This document shows positions 34,430 to 43,717 of a stretch of DNA of 64,000 nucleotides, piece by piece (within the stretch, counting starts at the first letter, position 1; each line of letters opens with the position of its first letter). Made by a program: the position numbers and the translations under genes. Where the stretch lies: the NCBI RefSeq assembly GCF_002896875.1, contig NZ_CP023278.1, forward strand, positions 4,096,001 through 4,160,000. Direction: 5' to 3'. The notes below the pieces were generated by a model. That model was given only the letters and a program-made list of their open reading frames with translations. It was not told the DNA's origin and searched no databases. The stretch comes from Nostoc sp. CENA543. Lineage in GTDB: Bacteria; Cyanobacteriota; Cyanobacteriia; Cyanobacteriales; Nostocaceae.

Positions 34430-35200
34430 TTAGAGTGATTGGCTATCTTGCAAATCAAATGTAACTGTGACTGATTCAACTTGGATCTTCAGCCAATGGG
34501 AAAATAACTCTAATGTCAATAAATTACGTAGCTTAGTATCTAGTTGCGGCACAATTATTTGCTCTACTAAAATTAGATGCGCGCCTTTAGAGGTAAAAAT
34601 TGGCTTAAGCAGTTGTGGTGGTTGGGAGGCGAAAATCGCCGCAGAAATTTCTGGTTTTAAATCCTGACGTTTTAAAACACCTTGATATCCGCCACGACGG
34701 CGTAATTCTTCATCTTGAATATATTTGTGGGCGACATCGTAAAAACTGATTTCCCCTTCTTGAATGGCATAGAAAAGTTCAATCGCTAAATCTTCATCAT
34801 CAAGGATAACTTCATAGGCGATCGCACTTGTATAATCATTCTGATGCTCAAAAAAGTAAGGCTCAACTTTATCTGCAAATAAATGCTCTGCTAACTTAGC
34901 TGAAAGTAGGGAAAGATGAGCAACTTTTTCAAAATCATCTAAAGAAAGTCCGTGTTTTTCTAACCAAGTCCATGTCTGAGCAGCACTACTTAATTTATTG
35001 GTTAATCTGATTTTGTCCGCAGTTTGTTGTAACTCTTCGGTATCAACTTGAATACCTAGTTTTGCGGCTGTATTTTCTACAATTTTACGGACAGTGATTT
35101 CTTCTACCAGACTGGGAACTTTGCATGATAGTTTGATTTGCTCGATGAAGTCTTCTTTGTTGAGATTTATCTGCTGTGGAATGGTAATAATTTGTGACAT
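34430..35200 (-). CDS. PpiC/SurA-type peptidylprolyl isomerase of the peptide export operon
   Basis: The 256-residue protein has a helical N-terminal half and a parvulin-type domain at about residues 115-235: AYEVILDDEDLAIELFYAIQ, GEISFYDVAHKYIQDEELRRRGGYQG, AIFASQPPQLLKPIFTSKGAHLILV. There is no signal peptide, so it probably acts in the cytoplasm or travels with the exporter. Similar isomerase genes are common beside HlyD and C39-ABC genes in Nostoc bacteriocin-like clusters, where they may prepare the leader or substrate for export. It follows the adaptor gene by 49 bp and is the last gene before the terminator at 34311. Confidence 0.82.
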   Translation of the reverse strand: MSQIITIPQQINLNKEDFIEQIKLSCKVPSLVEEITVRKIVENTAAKLGIQVDTEELQQTADKIRLTNKLSSAAQTWTWLEKHGLSLDDFEKVAHLSLLSAKLAEHLFADKVEPYFFEHQNDYTSAIAYEVILDDEDLAIELFYAIQEGEISFYDVAHKYIQDEELRRRGGYQGVLKRQDLKPEISAAIFASQPPQLLKPIFTSKGAHLILVEQIIVPQLDTKLRNLLTLELFSHWLKIQVESVTVTFDLQDSQSL

Positions 35201-35249
35201 CTTTATCTACCAATAAATCAACTATTTCATGAACTTCTAAACTTAACTG

Positions 35250-36773
35250 CTATAGTTCCACTCCTCCCTGCTTTAATTTTTTAAATGGATCTAACAGAAA
35301 ATCGATGATGCGGCGTTGTCTAACTACTACTTCTGCTGTAGCGGTGTCTCCAGGACGCAGAGGAATACATTGATTAGCGGTAGGCATACAATGTTGATAT
35401 AATGCAATATCTAATTGATATGCTGCTACTTTGCCACTTGCTGTGTCTATCTCAAATGTAGTAGGAGAAATTTCGATTAATTTACCTTCTATGACTCCGT
35501 AATCTTGAAAAGGATAGGCATCAAATTTGAGTTTTACAGGCAATCCCGTTTGCAAAGAACCACTTTCAGTAGTTGCCATCTGCGCTCTAATGACTAAAGG
35601 TGAATTAATGGGTGAAATTTCTGCAATCATTGTTCCAGGTTGCACCACCGAACCTGCTCTTTGAATTGGCAGTTGGAAAACTGTACCATCCACAGGTGCT
35701 TTTAACTCTCTTTGGCTTAACTGGAATTTTAATGCCTCTATTTGACTTTTATTTTGAGCTATTTCTGCTTTGAGAGCAGTAATTTCTCTATCTAAGTTCT
35801 TGAGTTGTTCTTCACTTTTGAGAATAGCTAATTTTCCAGCATGATTTAAACTCTGAAAACTCCGTTCTTTTTCCTGAATGCGTAACTGTGATTGTTCAAT
35901 ATTAGCTTTGGCTTGCCTGATAGTTCTTTCATAACTATTTAGTTGTTCTGCTAGCCTGAGTTTTGATTGTTCAACATCTGATTTGGATTGTTCTAGTAAT
36001 TTGGTTCTTTCTTTAGCTATATCTTGCTTGTCTACTAGATTAATTTCTGGAACTATTCCTTCTTGCCAAGCTTGTTTGTAACGTTCTACTTCTCTGCTGG
36101 CACTGTTTAAGCTAATTTCGACTAAATTAGAAGTAATGCGACTATGTTCTAAAGCTTTTCTTGCCTGATTAACTTGAGCTAGTTTTTCTTCTTCTTGGAA
36201 ATTAAAGGAGTTAATAATAGCCTTAAGATTCTGTCTTTCTTGGTCAATTTGTGCTTGTTTTTCTAACTCTTGGGCTTGATTTTGCTGGCGTTGAACCGTC
36301 CAAGCTAGGGCTAGTTGATTTTTTAATAAATTGAGTTGTGATAGTTGGTTTAATTGTCCTTCTAATTTCGTTTGTGCCTGTCTTAACTCAGTATTAACTA
36401 ACTCAGATTCTAATACTAATAAAGCCTGCCCTGCCTTGACTGATTCCCCCTCTTTAACTAAGATTTTTTCCACAGTTCCTGATACAGCCGCATCTAATCT
36501 GACTGTTTTACCTTCAGGTTCTAATCTGCCTCTTGCTGTACCGGTTTCATCAACTTGAGAAAACATTGCCCAAGGTAAAGCTATCGAGATAAAAATCACT
36601 AAAAAATATAAAATTCCTCTTGTCCAAGTTTGCGGTAAGCTATCTAGTAATTCTTTGGTGACATTAGACCAATCATCATTAGCCCTAGTAGACTCTGACG
36701 ATGTAGTTAACTGTTCATGCACTTTTTCTTCATGCACTGGAGGTGGAACAAATCCATTCAAGGTGTTAGGCAT
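35250..36773 (-). CDS. HlyD-family membrane-fusion adaptor
   Basis: The 507-residue protein has one N-terminal transmembrane helix (GILYFLVIFISIALPWAMF, about 55-73), a biotinyl-lipoyl-like half (GTVEKILVKEGESVKAGQALL), a long coiled-coil hairpin (about residues 120-350), the second lipoyl half (LKAPVDGTVFQLPIQRAGSV), and a beta-barrel domain. It bridges the inner-membrane ABC transporter to an outer-membrane channel in type I-like secretion. It starts 35 bp after the ABC gene. No TolC-type gene is in the window, so a shared outer-membrane channel is assumed. Confidence 0.92.
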   Translation of the reverse strand: MPNTLNGFVPPPVHEEKVHEQLTTSSESTRANDDWSNVTKELLDSLPQTWTRGILYFLVIFISIALPWAMFSQVDETGTARGRLEPEGKTVRLDAAVSGTVEKILVKEGESVKAGQALLVLESELVNTELRQAQTKLEGQLNQLSQLNLLKNQLALAWTVQRQQNQAQELEKQAQIDQERQNLKAIINSFNFQEEEKLAQVNQARKALEHSRITSNLVEISLNSASREVERYKQAWQEGIVPEINLVDKQDIAKERTKLLEQSKSDVEQSKLRLAEQLNSYERTIRQAKANIEQSQLRIQEKERSFQSLNHAGKLAILKSEEQLKNLDREITALKAEIAQNKSQIEALKFQLSQRELKAPVDGTVFQLPIQRAGSVVQPGTMIAEISPINSPLVIRAQMATTESGSLQTGLPVKLKFDAYPFQDYGVIEGKLIEISPTTFEIDTASGKVAAYQLDIALYQHCMPTANQCIPLRPGDTATAEVVVRQRRIIDFLLDPFKKLKQGGVEL

Positions 36774-36808
36774 GACTTTGATTAATTTGTAGACAATAAA
36801 TTTGGGGA

Positions 36809-39514
36809 TTAATTGACAGGGCTGAGTTGCTGTTGATTAAGATAGAAGTAATGACCCTTTTTATTCATTAATTCTTCGTGAGTTCCCTGTTCAATTAATA
36901 GTCCTTTGTCAAGAACTAGAATCAAATCTGCATTACGCACTGTGGATAAACGATGGGCAATTACTAGAGTAGTTCTACCCTTGAGAATTGTGTTGAAATT
37001 ACGCTGAATAATTCTTTCTGATTCTGCATCTAGATGGGAGGTTGCTTCATCTAAAATGAGTAATTTAGGATCACCTAATAATGCTCTGGCGATCGCAATT
37101 CTCTGACGTTGTCCTCCAGAGAGCATTCCACCACCTTCACCTATCTGTGTTTCGTAGCCTAGAGGTAGCTTTTTAATGAACTCATCCGCGCCGGCTAATT
37201 TAGCAGCTGCAATCACTGATTCTAAAGAGGCACTAGGAGAACCTAAACTAATATTGTCCCTAATCGTACCGCCAAACAAAAATGTATCTTGGTCAACTAC
37301 TCCCACCTGTTCCCGCAAGGAATGTAAGGAAATACTAGTAATATCCTGTCCATCAATCAATACTTTGCCATCTGTAGGAGGATACAAGCCTAAAACTAAC
37401 TTAGAAATTGTCGTTTTACCTGAGCCACTCCGCCCCACTAAAGCCACCATTTGACCTGGTTTAATTTCAAAAGTCAAATTTTCTAAAATATTCATATCGC
37501 TTTCTGGATGATAGCGAAAGGTCACACGATCAAAGCGAATATGTCCCTTGATTGGTGGTAAAGATTGACGAGATTGATATTGTAAGTCTTCTTCTGCTTC
37601 AGTGTCTAAAACATCATTAATCCGTTCCACAGCAATTGTGACTTCTTGCAATTCATTCCACAAAACTATGAGTCTTTGAAAGGGCGTAATAATGTTACCC
37701 AGTAGCATATTAAAGGCTACCAATTGACCAATAGTTAATTGATTGTTAATTACTTGATGTGCGCCGAACCAAAGTAAGGCTGTACTGACAACAGCTTGAA
37801 TAGTATTGCTGAAAATTTGGAGGCGATTGCCAATTACTTGCCCAGAAAAACTGGTTTTGATTTCTTTATTGAGTAAATCTTCCCAATGCCAACGGACTGT
37901 TTGTTCTACGGCTGTGGATTTAACTGTGCGTACACCAGATAAGACTTCAATTAGGTAACTACTTTCATTGGCATAGGCGTTAAATATTTCCCTAGATATT
38001 TTACGTAAAAACGGCGTAGCAACTAGTGCCAAAATGAAGAAAGGTGGCACAATTACCAATACTAATAATGCCATTTTCCAGCTATACCACAACATCAAAC
38101 CCACATAGATTACAACTGTGAGTAAATCTAGGAGAATTGATAAGGCTTCGCCGGAAAGGAAGCGTTGAATTTTGCGATTTTCTTGCACACGGGAGATAAT
38201 ATCCCCCACATAACGAGATTCAAAAAAGCTTAAAGGTAAGCGGAGAGTATGACGAATAAATGCCACAATCAAAGCCACATCTATTTTATTGGCTGTGTGG
38301 TCGAGCAAGTATTGTCTTAACCCTGTCATTGCTACGCGGAATAGGTTAAAGATAAGCAAGCCTAAACCGACGGCAAATAAAGTTAATTCGGAACGCTGTA
38401 CAACTACTCTATCTAAAATTAGCTGAGTAAATAGAGGTGTAATTAACCCAAATATTTGGATAAATACAGAGGCGATGAACACCTCAAACATTACTAAACC
38501 GTGCGGCTTAACTAATTCAAAAAATTGCCAAAAAGGTGTTGTTGCTTCTTGAGTATCTTTCAAGAAAACAGTTGGTTGCAGTAGTAATGTGTACCCAGTC
38601 CAATCGGCTTTAAATTCTTCATGGGTAAGGGTGCGTTGACCGATCGCCGGATCGGCAACAATAACGTGTTTAGATGTAATTTGATAGACAACTATATAAT
38701 GTTTGCCTTCCCAGTGTGCGATCGCAGGTAAGTTTTGTTTAGCTAGTTGGTCTAAGCTAGCTTTGACTGGTCGTGTTGAAAAGCCAATACTTTCTGCGGC
38801 GGCGGATAACCCACGCAAGGATGCACCGTTACGATCTACATTGGCGATATCTCGTAAGCGATTGACACTCACACGTTTTCCCCAGTAACGAGATACCATC
38901 ACTAAACAAGCTGCACCACAGTCTGACGCACTTTGTTGAGCAAAAAAAGGATAACGACGAGTTACTTTTTGTAAGAGATGACCTACGCGTTGACTGGGAT
39001 GTGGAAAGTAGGCTTTACTGATGGTCTTCGGTTTAGACTCAGCGACTGGTATGGATGGGGAATGATTTTGAGTTTCTGTTGGCTGTGAAGAATGATTTAA
39101 TAAACGATGACGCGATCTAGCTTTGGCTAAGAGATGTTCTTTGATAGCGGGATATTTTTGCATCCAAGCAGTAATCACATCACCAGGAATCAAGCACAAT
39201 TGCAAATTGACACTCGCCCTCGCCCCATAAGGCTGAAATTTCTGGTCTGGAAATAGGGTGAATTCTCCAAATGATTCTCCACTTTCCAGGGTGGTGATCA
39301 ATTCTCCGTCTTGATTGAGTAATCGGACTTTACCCGCGATCGCAATATACACTCCAGCCTCAACGTTTTCTCCTGTCCAAAACTTACCGATTTTGGGGTT
39401 GAGGAATTTAAATTTTGGGTAGCAGCGTTGAAATTCTACTAATGGTAGAGAATAACCCAAAACATTGTTTAACAGTTCTGGCGAAACCAACTGATCGGAT
39501 AGCTTCTGCACCAT
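36809..39514 (-). CDS. Peptidase-containing ABC transporter (C39) with N-terminal cyclic-nucleotide-type domain
   Basis: This 901-residue fused exporter has, in order: a cNMP-binding-like domain (about 25-145; AIAGKVRLLNQDGELITTLE, SGESFGEFTLFP), a C39 double-glycine peptidase (about 188-315; catalytic Cys199 in QQSASDCGAAC, His in HWEGKHYIVV and Asp in VADPAIG), six transmembrane helices (about 345-640), and the ABC ATPase with Walker A GRSGSGKTT, signature LSGGQRQRIAIARAL, Walker B LLILDEATS and H-loop IAHRLS. It removes double-Gly leaders while exporting the core. All key residues are present. The first 107 bp overlap the HTH gene in another frame. It fits the peptides at 27643, 28088, 33583 and 33829. 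Confidence 0.94.
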   Translation of the reverse strand: MVQKLSDQLVSPELLNNVLGYSLPLVEFQRCYPKFKFLNPKIGKFWTGENVEAGVYIAIAGKVRLLNQDGELITTLESGESFGEFTLFPDQKFQPYGARASVNLQLCLIPGDVITAWMQKYPAIKEHLLAKARSRHRLLNHSSQPTETQNHSPSIPVAESKPKTISKAYFPHPSQRVGHLLQKVTRRYPFFAQQSASDCGAACLVMVSRYWGKRVSVNRLRDIANVDRNGASLRGLSAAAESIGFSTRPVKASLDQLAKQNLPAIAHWEGKHYIVVYQITSKHVIVADPAIGQRTLTHEEFKADWTGYTLLLQPTVFLKDTQEATTPFWQFFELVKPHGLVMFEVFIASVFIQIFGLITPLFTQLILDRVVVQRSELTLFAVGLGLLIFNLFRVAMTGLRQYLLDHTANKIDVALIVAFIRHTLRLPLSFFESRYVGDIISRVQENRKIQRFLSGEALSILLDLLTVVIYVGLMLWYSWKMALLVLVIVPPFFILALVATPFLRKISREIFNAYANESSYLIEVLSGVRTVKSTAVEQTVRWHWEDLLNKEIKTSFSGQVIGNRLQIFSNTIQAVVSTALLWFGAHQVINNQLTIGQLVAFNMLLGNIITPFQRLIVLWNELQEVTIAVERINDVLDTEAEEDLQYQSRQSLPPIKGHIRFDRVTFRYHPESDMNILENLTFEIKPGQMVALVGRSGSGKTTISKLVLGLYPPTDGKVLIDGQDITSISLHSLREQVGVVDQDTFLFGGTIRDNISLGSPSASLESVIAAAKLAGADEFIKKLPLGYETQIGEGGGMLSGGQRQRIAIARALLGDPKLLILDEATSHLDAESERIIQRNFNTILKGRTTLVIAHRLSTVRNADLILVLDKGLLIEQGTHEELMNKKGHYFYLNQQQLSPVN

Positions 39515-40133
39515 GAATTTCTGACTCCGTACCTAATTTTGCTAAATCTATGGGCATTAATCCTAGATTTTCTGGGGTATCTTCGGATTTCAGGTCGTGA
39601 ATCAATATGTGGGAATTTCCATGTTTTTTCACTGTGTTTTTTGACGCTTGATCGACCTGTGGACGAGTCGATAATCCCATTTGTTTGAGGAGTCTTTTAA
39701 TATGGCGATCGCTAATTTCAATTCCTAATTCTTTGGCCAAATGTTTTTGCAACCAACTAGCAGTCCAGCGTCGAAAAGCATAGCCATAATCACGGGGACT
39801 GTGACTGATTAATTCTCTTAAACGTGCTAAATATTGATCATTAATTGCTTTAGGACGACCCACAGGACAGTCTTGCCATTGGTGCGCCATCCCACTCCGC
39901 GCTATGTGCATCCAATATCTGGCTGTAGCTGGACAACAACCCAATTCCTGACAAATCGCAGTCTGAGATTTTCCCTGATCAGTTAACAGCATAATTTCAA
40001 TACGCTGACGGTAAGAAGCAGGTAAATCCTCTTGCAAACTTTTTTGCAGTAGCCTACGTTGGAAAGGCGTTAAAAATTTGCCCGTATAACTATCCGCAAT
40101 TTTTATTGGCGTGTTTACTGACGATTGAGACAT
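39408..40133 (-). CDS. HTH protein related to IS630-type transposase N-terminus, overlapping the exporter gene
   Basis: The 241-residue protein has helix-turn-helix segments (RQRIEIMLLTDQGKSQTAIC, QELGCCPATARYWMHIA) and a second winged/homeodomain-like part (DYGYAFRRWTASWLQKHLAK, HIKRLLKQMGL), as in the DNA-binding half of IS630-type transposases. No DDE catalytic domain follows. The last 36 residues overlap the start of the ABC gene in a different frame, so the two are translationally coupled. This and the conserved position suggest a domesticated regulator of the export operon. A mere truncated transposase is the alternative. Confidence 0.7.
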   Translation of the reverse strand: MSQSSVNTPIKIADSYTGKFLTPFQRRLLQKSLQEDLPASYRQRIEIMLLTDQGKSQTAICQELGCCPATARYWMHIARSGMAHQWQDCPVGRPKAINDQYLARLRELISHSPRDYGYAFRRWTASWLQKHLAKELGIEISDRHIKRLLKQMGLSTRPQVDQASKNTVKKHGNSHILIHDLKSEDTPENLGLMPIDLAKLGTESEIHGAEAIRSVGFARTVKQCFGLFSTISRISTLLPKI

Positions 40134-40484
40134 ATTAGGTTACTGAACACACTAAATTGTAAGCATCCCAACTAATAACTGTTTCTTAAACGAGTAACAG
40201 TTAGTATTTGCGGTATACAACGCGATAAAACTTTATGAGGTAAGCATTTGCAGAATTAGTTTAGTATTCTACACATCCCATAACTATCGACAGACAACAC
40301 CAATCAACATCTTTTAGCTTGTTGAATGTTTTTATGCAATGTAAAAACTTGCTTGCAAAATTTTTAATTTCAACATAATCAGAAATATATTTTAAATTCA
40401 CTTTTTATGTAGTAAATAAAAGGTTAAAATTAGACAAAAATTTAGTTAAGTAGTAAATACAGATACACCCTTATTTAAATAAAA

Positions 40485-40514
40485 AACCTTAAAAAATAAT
40501 TATTTTTTAAGGTT
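40485..40514. terminator. A+T-rich stem-loop
   Basis: AACCTTAAAAAATA (40485-40498) pairs perfectly with TATTTTTTAAGGTT (40501-40514), 14 bp with a 2-nt spacer. It lies about 170 bp downstream of the four-repeat secreted protein gene on the minus strand and may terminate it. Confidence 0.55.
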
Positions 40515-40637
40515 GAGATTCAATTAAAGATATTTAATTCAGCAACAATCTGGCAATACCATCTTTAGCGCAGTCCTCAATTATTCCTGAAAAACCAGTT
40601 AGTCCATTGCGTTAGCGTAGCGGGGCGGGAACATCGT

Positions 40638-40674
40638 TGCGAATTGCGAATTGCGAATTGCGAATTGCGAATTG
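40638..40674. repeat. GCGAATT heptamer tract
   Basis: GCGAATTGCGAATTGCGAAT continues for five copies. It is the complement of the AATTCGC tracts at 7439 and within MITE copy 3 at 42430-42466. Confidence 0.85.
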
Positions 40675-40687
40675 GTTTAACTCTATC

Positions 40688-41929
40688 TTAAACTCTGGGG
40701 TTTAGAATTACTTGTGAACCAGATTGATCTACATTGTAAGTCCAAAACTGATTCCTCACTCTCACAGTCACTTCCCAACCGTCGATGGGTTGATATTCTC
40801 TCGTGCAGATTTCGCCAAAACTAAATTCACAAAAGTTACCAAAAGTTTTTGGTGTAGCAGTGGTAATTTCTACTTGGCGTTGAGATAAACCAGAACGTTG
40901 AATAGCATCATCAATCACATGATTAGCGATCGCTGTTGGTAAGGTATTATTTCTGGTGACAATTGCTTTGGGGTCTAAAATAATTTCTGAACCAGACTGA
41001 TTTACATGATAAGTCCAAGACTGATTCCGTACCCTGACAATTACTTCCCAACCGTCAACAGGCCGATATTCGTCAGTGCAGATTTCCCCAAATTTAAACA
41101 CGCAAGAGTTACCAAAAACTTGGCGAGTAGCATTAGTAATTTGCAACTGTTGTGGAGAAACACCAAAACTTCTAGCTGCATTATCTAGAATATTATTGGC
41201 GATCGCTCTGGGTAATGTATTATTATTCGCCACAATCGCCTTTGGATCTAAAACCATATGCGAACCGAAGCGATCTACATGATAAGTCCAAGATTGATTT
41301 CGCACCTTGACAATCACTTCCCAACCTAAGATGGGGTTATATTGTTGTGGGCAAACTTCCCCAAAACCGAACTCGCAGGAATTGCCAAAAGTTTTAGGTT
41401 TGGCTTGAGTAATCGCTAAATCTTCTCTTGCTAGACCAGAACGTCTGCTGGCATCACCGAGAACATTGTAAGCGATCGCCTGGGGTAATCTATTGTTGCC
41501 CTCCACATTAACTTTAGGGTCTAACAGAATTTGTGAACCAGACCTGTTAACATGATATTTCCAAGGCTGATTCCGCACCATCACAATTACTTCCCAACCT
41601 TCAATGGGGCGATATTCCTTAGTACAAATCTCCCCAAAATTAAACACACAAGCGTTACCAAAAGTTTTGCGCGTAGAGTTAGAAATGTGAATACGGCGAA
41701 TAGGGACTCCCGAACGGTTTGAAGCATCCCGAATAATTGCATTCACAATATTTCGGGGTGGGCGATTCTGGAATGATTGAGATAATTGTATTGGTTGTGG
41801 AATAGGAGCTGCGATCGCTGTATGCTTGCTAACAATATCAAATCCCGAAGATAAAAGACCGGTTAAAGCCAAAGTCAAAACCCAGCTTCTATTACCAACA
41901 ACCCGAAATAAGTGATTCATTGATTTCAT
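40688..41929 (-). CDS. Secreted protein of four tandem approximately 91-residue repeats
   Basis: The 413-residue protein has a signal peptide (SWVLTLALTGLLSSGFDIV, about 14-32). Four consecutive repeats then fill residues about 58-413. Each has AI..N.(V/I)(L/I)(D/G)DA..RSG, then KTFGN.C.F.FGE.C, then (Y/R)P..GWEV.V.VRNQ.W.Y.V...GS...L(D/N)P. Each repeat has two Cys, likely a disulfide. It should be periplasmic, cell-surface or exported. Function is unknown, and the repeats are too similar to be ancient. The gene is single, with the next gene 245 bp away. Confidence 0.8.
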   Translation of the reverse strand: MKSMNHLFRVVGNRSWVLTLALTGLLSSGFDIVSKHTAIAAPIPQPIQLSQSFQNRPPRNIVNAIIRDASNRSGVPIRRIHISNSTRKTFGNACVFNFGEICTKEYRPIEGWEVIVMVRNQPWKYHVNRSGSQILLDPKVNVEGNNRLPQAIAYNVLGDASRRSGLAREDLAITQAKPKTFGNSCEFGFGEVCPQQYNPILGWEVIVKVRNQSWTYHVDRFGSHMVLDPKAIVANNNTLPRAIANNILDNAARSFGVSPQQLQITNATRQVFGNSCVFKFGEICTDEYRPVDGWEVIVRVRNQSWTYHVNQSGSEIILDPKAIVTRNNTLPTAIANHVIDDAIQRSGLSQRQVEITTATPKTFGNFCEFSFGEICTREYQPIDGWEVTVRVRNQFWTYNVDQSGSQVILNPRV

Positions 41930-42173
41930 ATAACCTCCAGGCGAGGCTTGTACCTTATAGAATTGACGGAAAAATTCTCAACGAGTTGATCAAGAACCGT
42001 TAAGAACCTCATATATATAGAAATCAGTCATCGGAATATGTTTTACGCAATCAAGAAAGTAAGAGTATAGGGGTGAGGGGTGTAAGGGTAGGGCTAATTC
42101 ATGTTCTACAGAGAAAAATCAGACTCATATTCGTGCGTAGGCTACTTACTGAGACAAATTGACACTCCCCTGG

Positions 42174-43490
42174 CTAAAGCCGAGGGGATTCTACCTTCAC
42201 CCTAGCTACTTGCTCAACCAGGGTTTCCCCAAGTAGAGTAGAGGTTGCTAGTCCAGTAGCGTTACTTTGGGACTGCCCATCCCTAGCGATGCCGCGATTC
42301 AGAATATTTTTTGCAGCATTCACATCTCTTTGTAGCTCACATCCACAACTACATTTATGGGTACGAGTTGAAAGAGATTTTTTGACTATTGCACCACAAT
42401 CACTACATTTTTGAGATGTCATACCAATTCACAATTCGCAATTCGCAATTCGCAATTCGCAATTAAAAAACTTAGATGTAGCAAGGATTTTAGGGTTTAC
42501 ATCTGTATCAGATTTTTCGTGAAATGGTATCATTTTAGGATTGACAGCAACAAGTTTTGTCTGAAACTTGATTGCAAAATATTCTAACCAACGACGGAAC
42601 AAGCCCCAGCTAACATCATTAATTGATTTAGCAAGACAGTGATTTTTCACCATGTTATTCACCCTTAAATCTTCGTAGACGACTAAGGCGTTAACCTTGC
42701 ATACGTTACGCGCTATTCTCTTAGCGTGTTCACTCCGTTGTCTACTTACTTTTAAGTGCTTCCGAGCATATTTCTGCCTAGCTTTTCGTCGTTTGTTTTT
42801 ACCTTTCTCCTTTTTGTAAATCTGACGTTGAGCGTGTTTAATTGATTTTTCTGCTTTCCTTAAGAACCTGGGATTGGGTTCATGATATCCATCGGAATCA
42901 GAGTAGAAATATTCCAAACCAACATCTAAACCAATCTCACCATCAGCAATTCTGGATTCACTCAATGGTTCAGTTTTAATTGCAAACTGACAATAGTACC
43001 CATCTGCTTTTCTGACTAACCGAACCCGCTTAATTGACTTAACTGGGTAAGTGTGAATATCCCACTTACCGAGTAACTTAACTTCACCTATGCCTTTTTT
43101 ATCAGTGAAGGTAATACGTCGTTTAGTGGGATGTAGTGACCATCCAGAAGTCTTATATTCAACAGAACGATTGTCTCTCTGAAAACGCGGATATCCTTTC
43201 TTGCCTTGAACTTTAGATTTGCAATTACCGTAAAATCTATCAATAGCTGACCATGCTCTTTCGGTTGCAGATTGACAAGCCATTGAGTTAAGTTCTTCTA
43301 CAAATTTAAACTCTTTGCGTAGTGCTGTTGAGTAGTTATTAAGAGCGACTTTATTCATGAGCGCTTCTTTTGGTGCATCCATCCAGTAACAAATAGCTTT
43401 ATTTCTAATGAACTGCGTAGTTCTAATAGCTTCGTCTATAGATTGATACTGCGACTTTGTACCTTTGATTTTGTACTCTAACACCAGCAC
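42174..43490 (-). pseudogene. tnpB: tnpB split by a MITE insertion
   Basis: Codons 1-320 (43490 down to 42531) encode the N-terminal part with RuvC Asp (GLDVGLEYFY) and Glu (VYEDLRVNNM), up to VAVNPKM. Family A MITE sequence then interrupts the frame, and TSQKCSDCG through the last RuvC Asp (QRDVNAAKNIL) continues at 42419 to 42174. Removing 42422-42529 plus one copy of the 3-bp duplication restores an uninterrupted frame of about 401 codons, a normal TnpB length ending VESPRL. As it stands, the product is truncated within the nuclease domain and should be inactive. The insertion adds an apparent tail read from repeat DNA. Confidence 0.9.
42419..42532. repeat. MITE family A, copy 3, inside tnpB
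   Basis: The element spans 42422-42529 (108 bp), starting TACCAATTC and ending GAAATGGTA, flanked by TCA at 42419-42421 and 42530-42532. It contains AATTCGC heptamers and the family segment TTTTAGGGTTTACATCTGTA near its right end. Confidence 0.88.
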
Positions 43491-43561
43491 TACTTAATCA
43501 CCCCCTTTAATTGCTTCGTCTTTAGTTATGATATCATGAACAGGTAGCCAATGGGGGACAA

Positions 43562-43717
43562 ATGAAGACGAAAAGATTAAACGTGAGGCTAACTGACCGC
43601 AGGTATCATAAACTAACTTTATTAGCTGCTCAGTTAGATAAAACTATCAGTAGTCTTGTTGATGAGTGGATAGATTCTTTGCCAGAACCTAAAAAACCAA
43701 ACGTCACTGAAGGCTAA
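43562..43717 (+). CDS. Small ribbon-helix-helix-like protein, divergent partner of tnpB
   Basis: This 51-residue gene (MKTKRLNVRLTDRRYHKLTL, then LAAQLDKTISSLVDEWIDSL) has a strand-helix-helix pattern like CopG/Arc repressors. GGGGGAC precedes the ATG. It is transcribed away from the tnpB gene 71 bp to its left, so it could repress both through the shared promoter. Its stop codon lies in the palindrome that marks the element end, which places it inside the element. Conserved RHH partners of this kind occur beside cyanobacterial tnpB genes. Its exact function is not shown. Confidence 0.7.
   Translation: MKTKRLNVRLTDRRYHKLTLLAAQLDKTISSLVDEWIDSLPEPKKPNVTEG

Larger units (their letters stand above)
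40134..40687. other. A+T-rich right border of the peptide island
   Basis: No gene was found. It should contain the promoter of the HTH-exporter operon in 40134-40300. It also holds a stem-loop at 40485-40514 and a heptamer tract at 40638-40674. A short G+C-rich piece (GCGTTAGCGTAGCGGGGCGG) precedes the tract. Confidence 0.5.
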
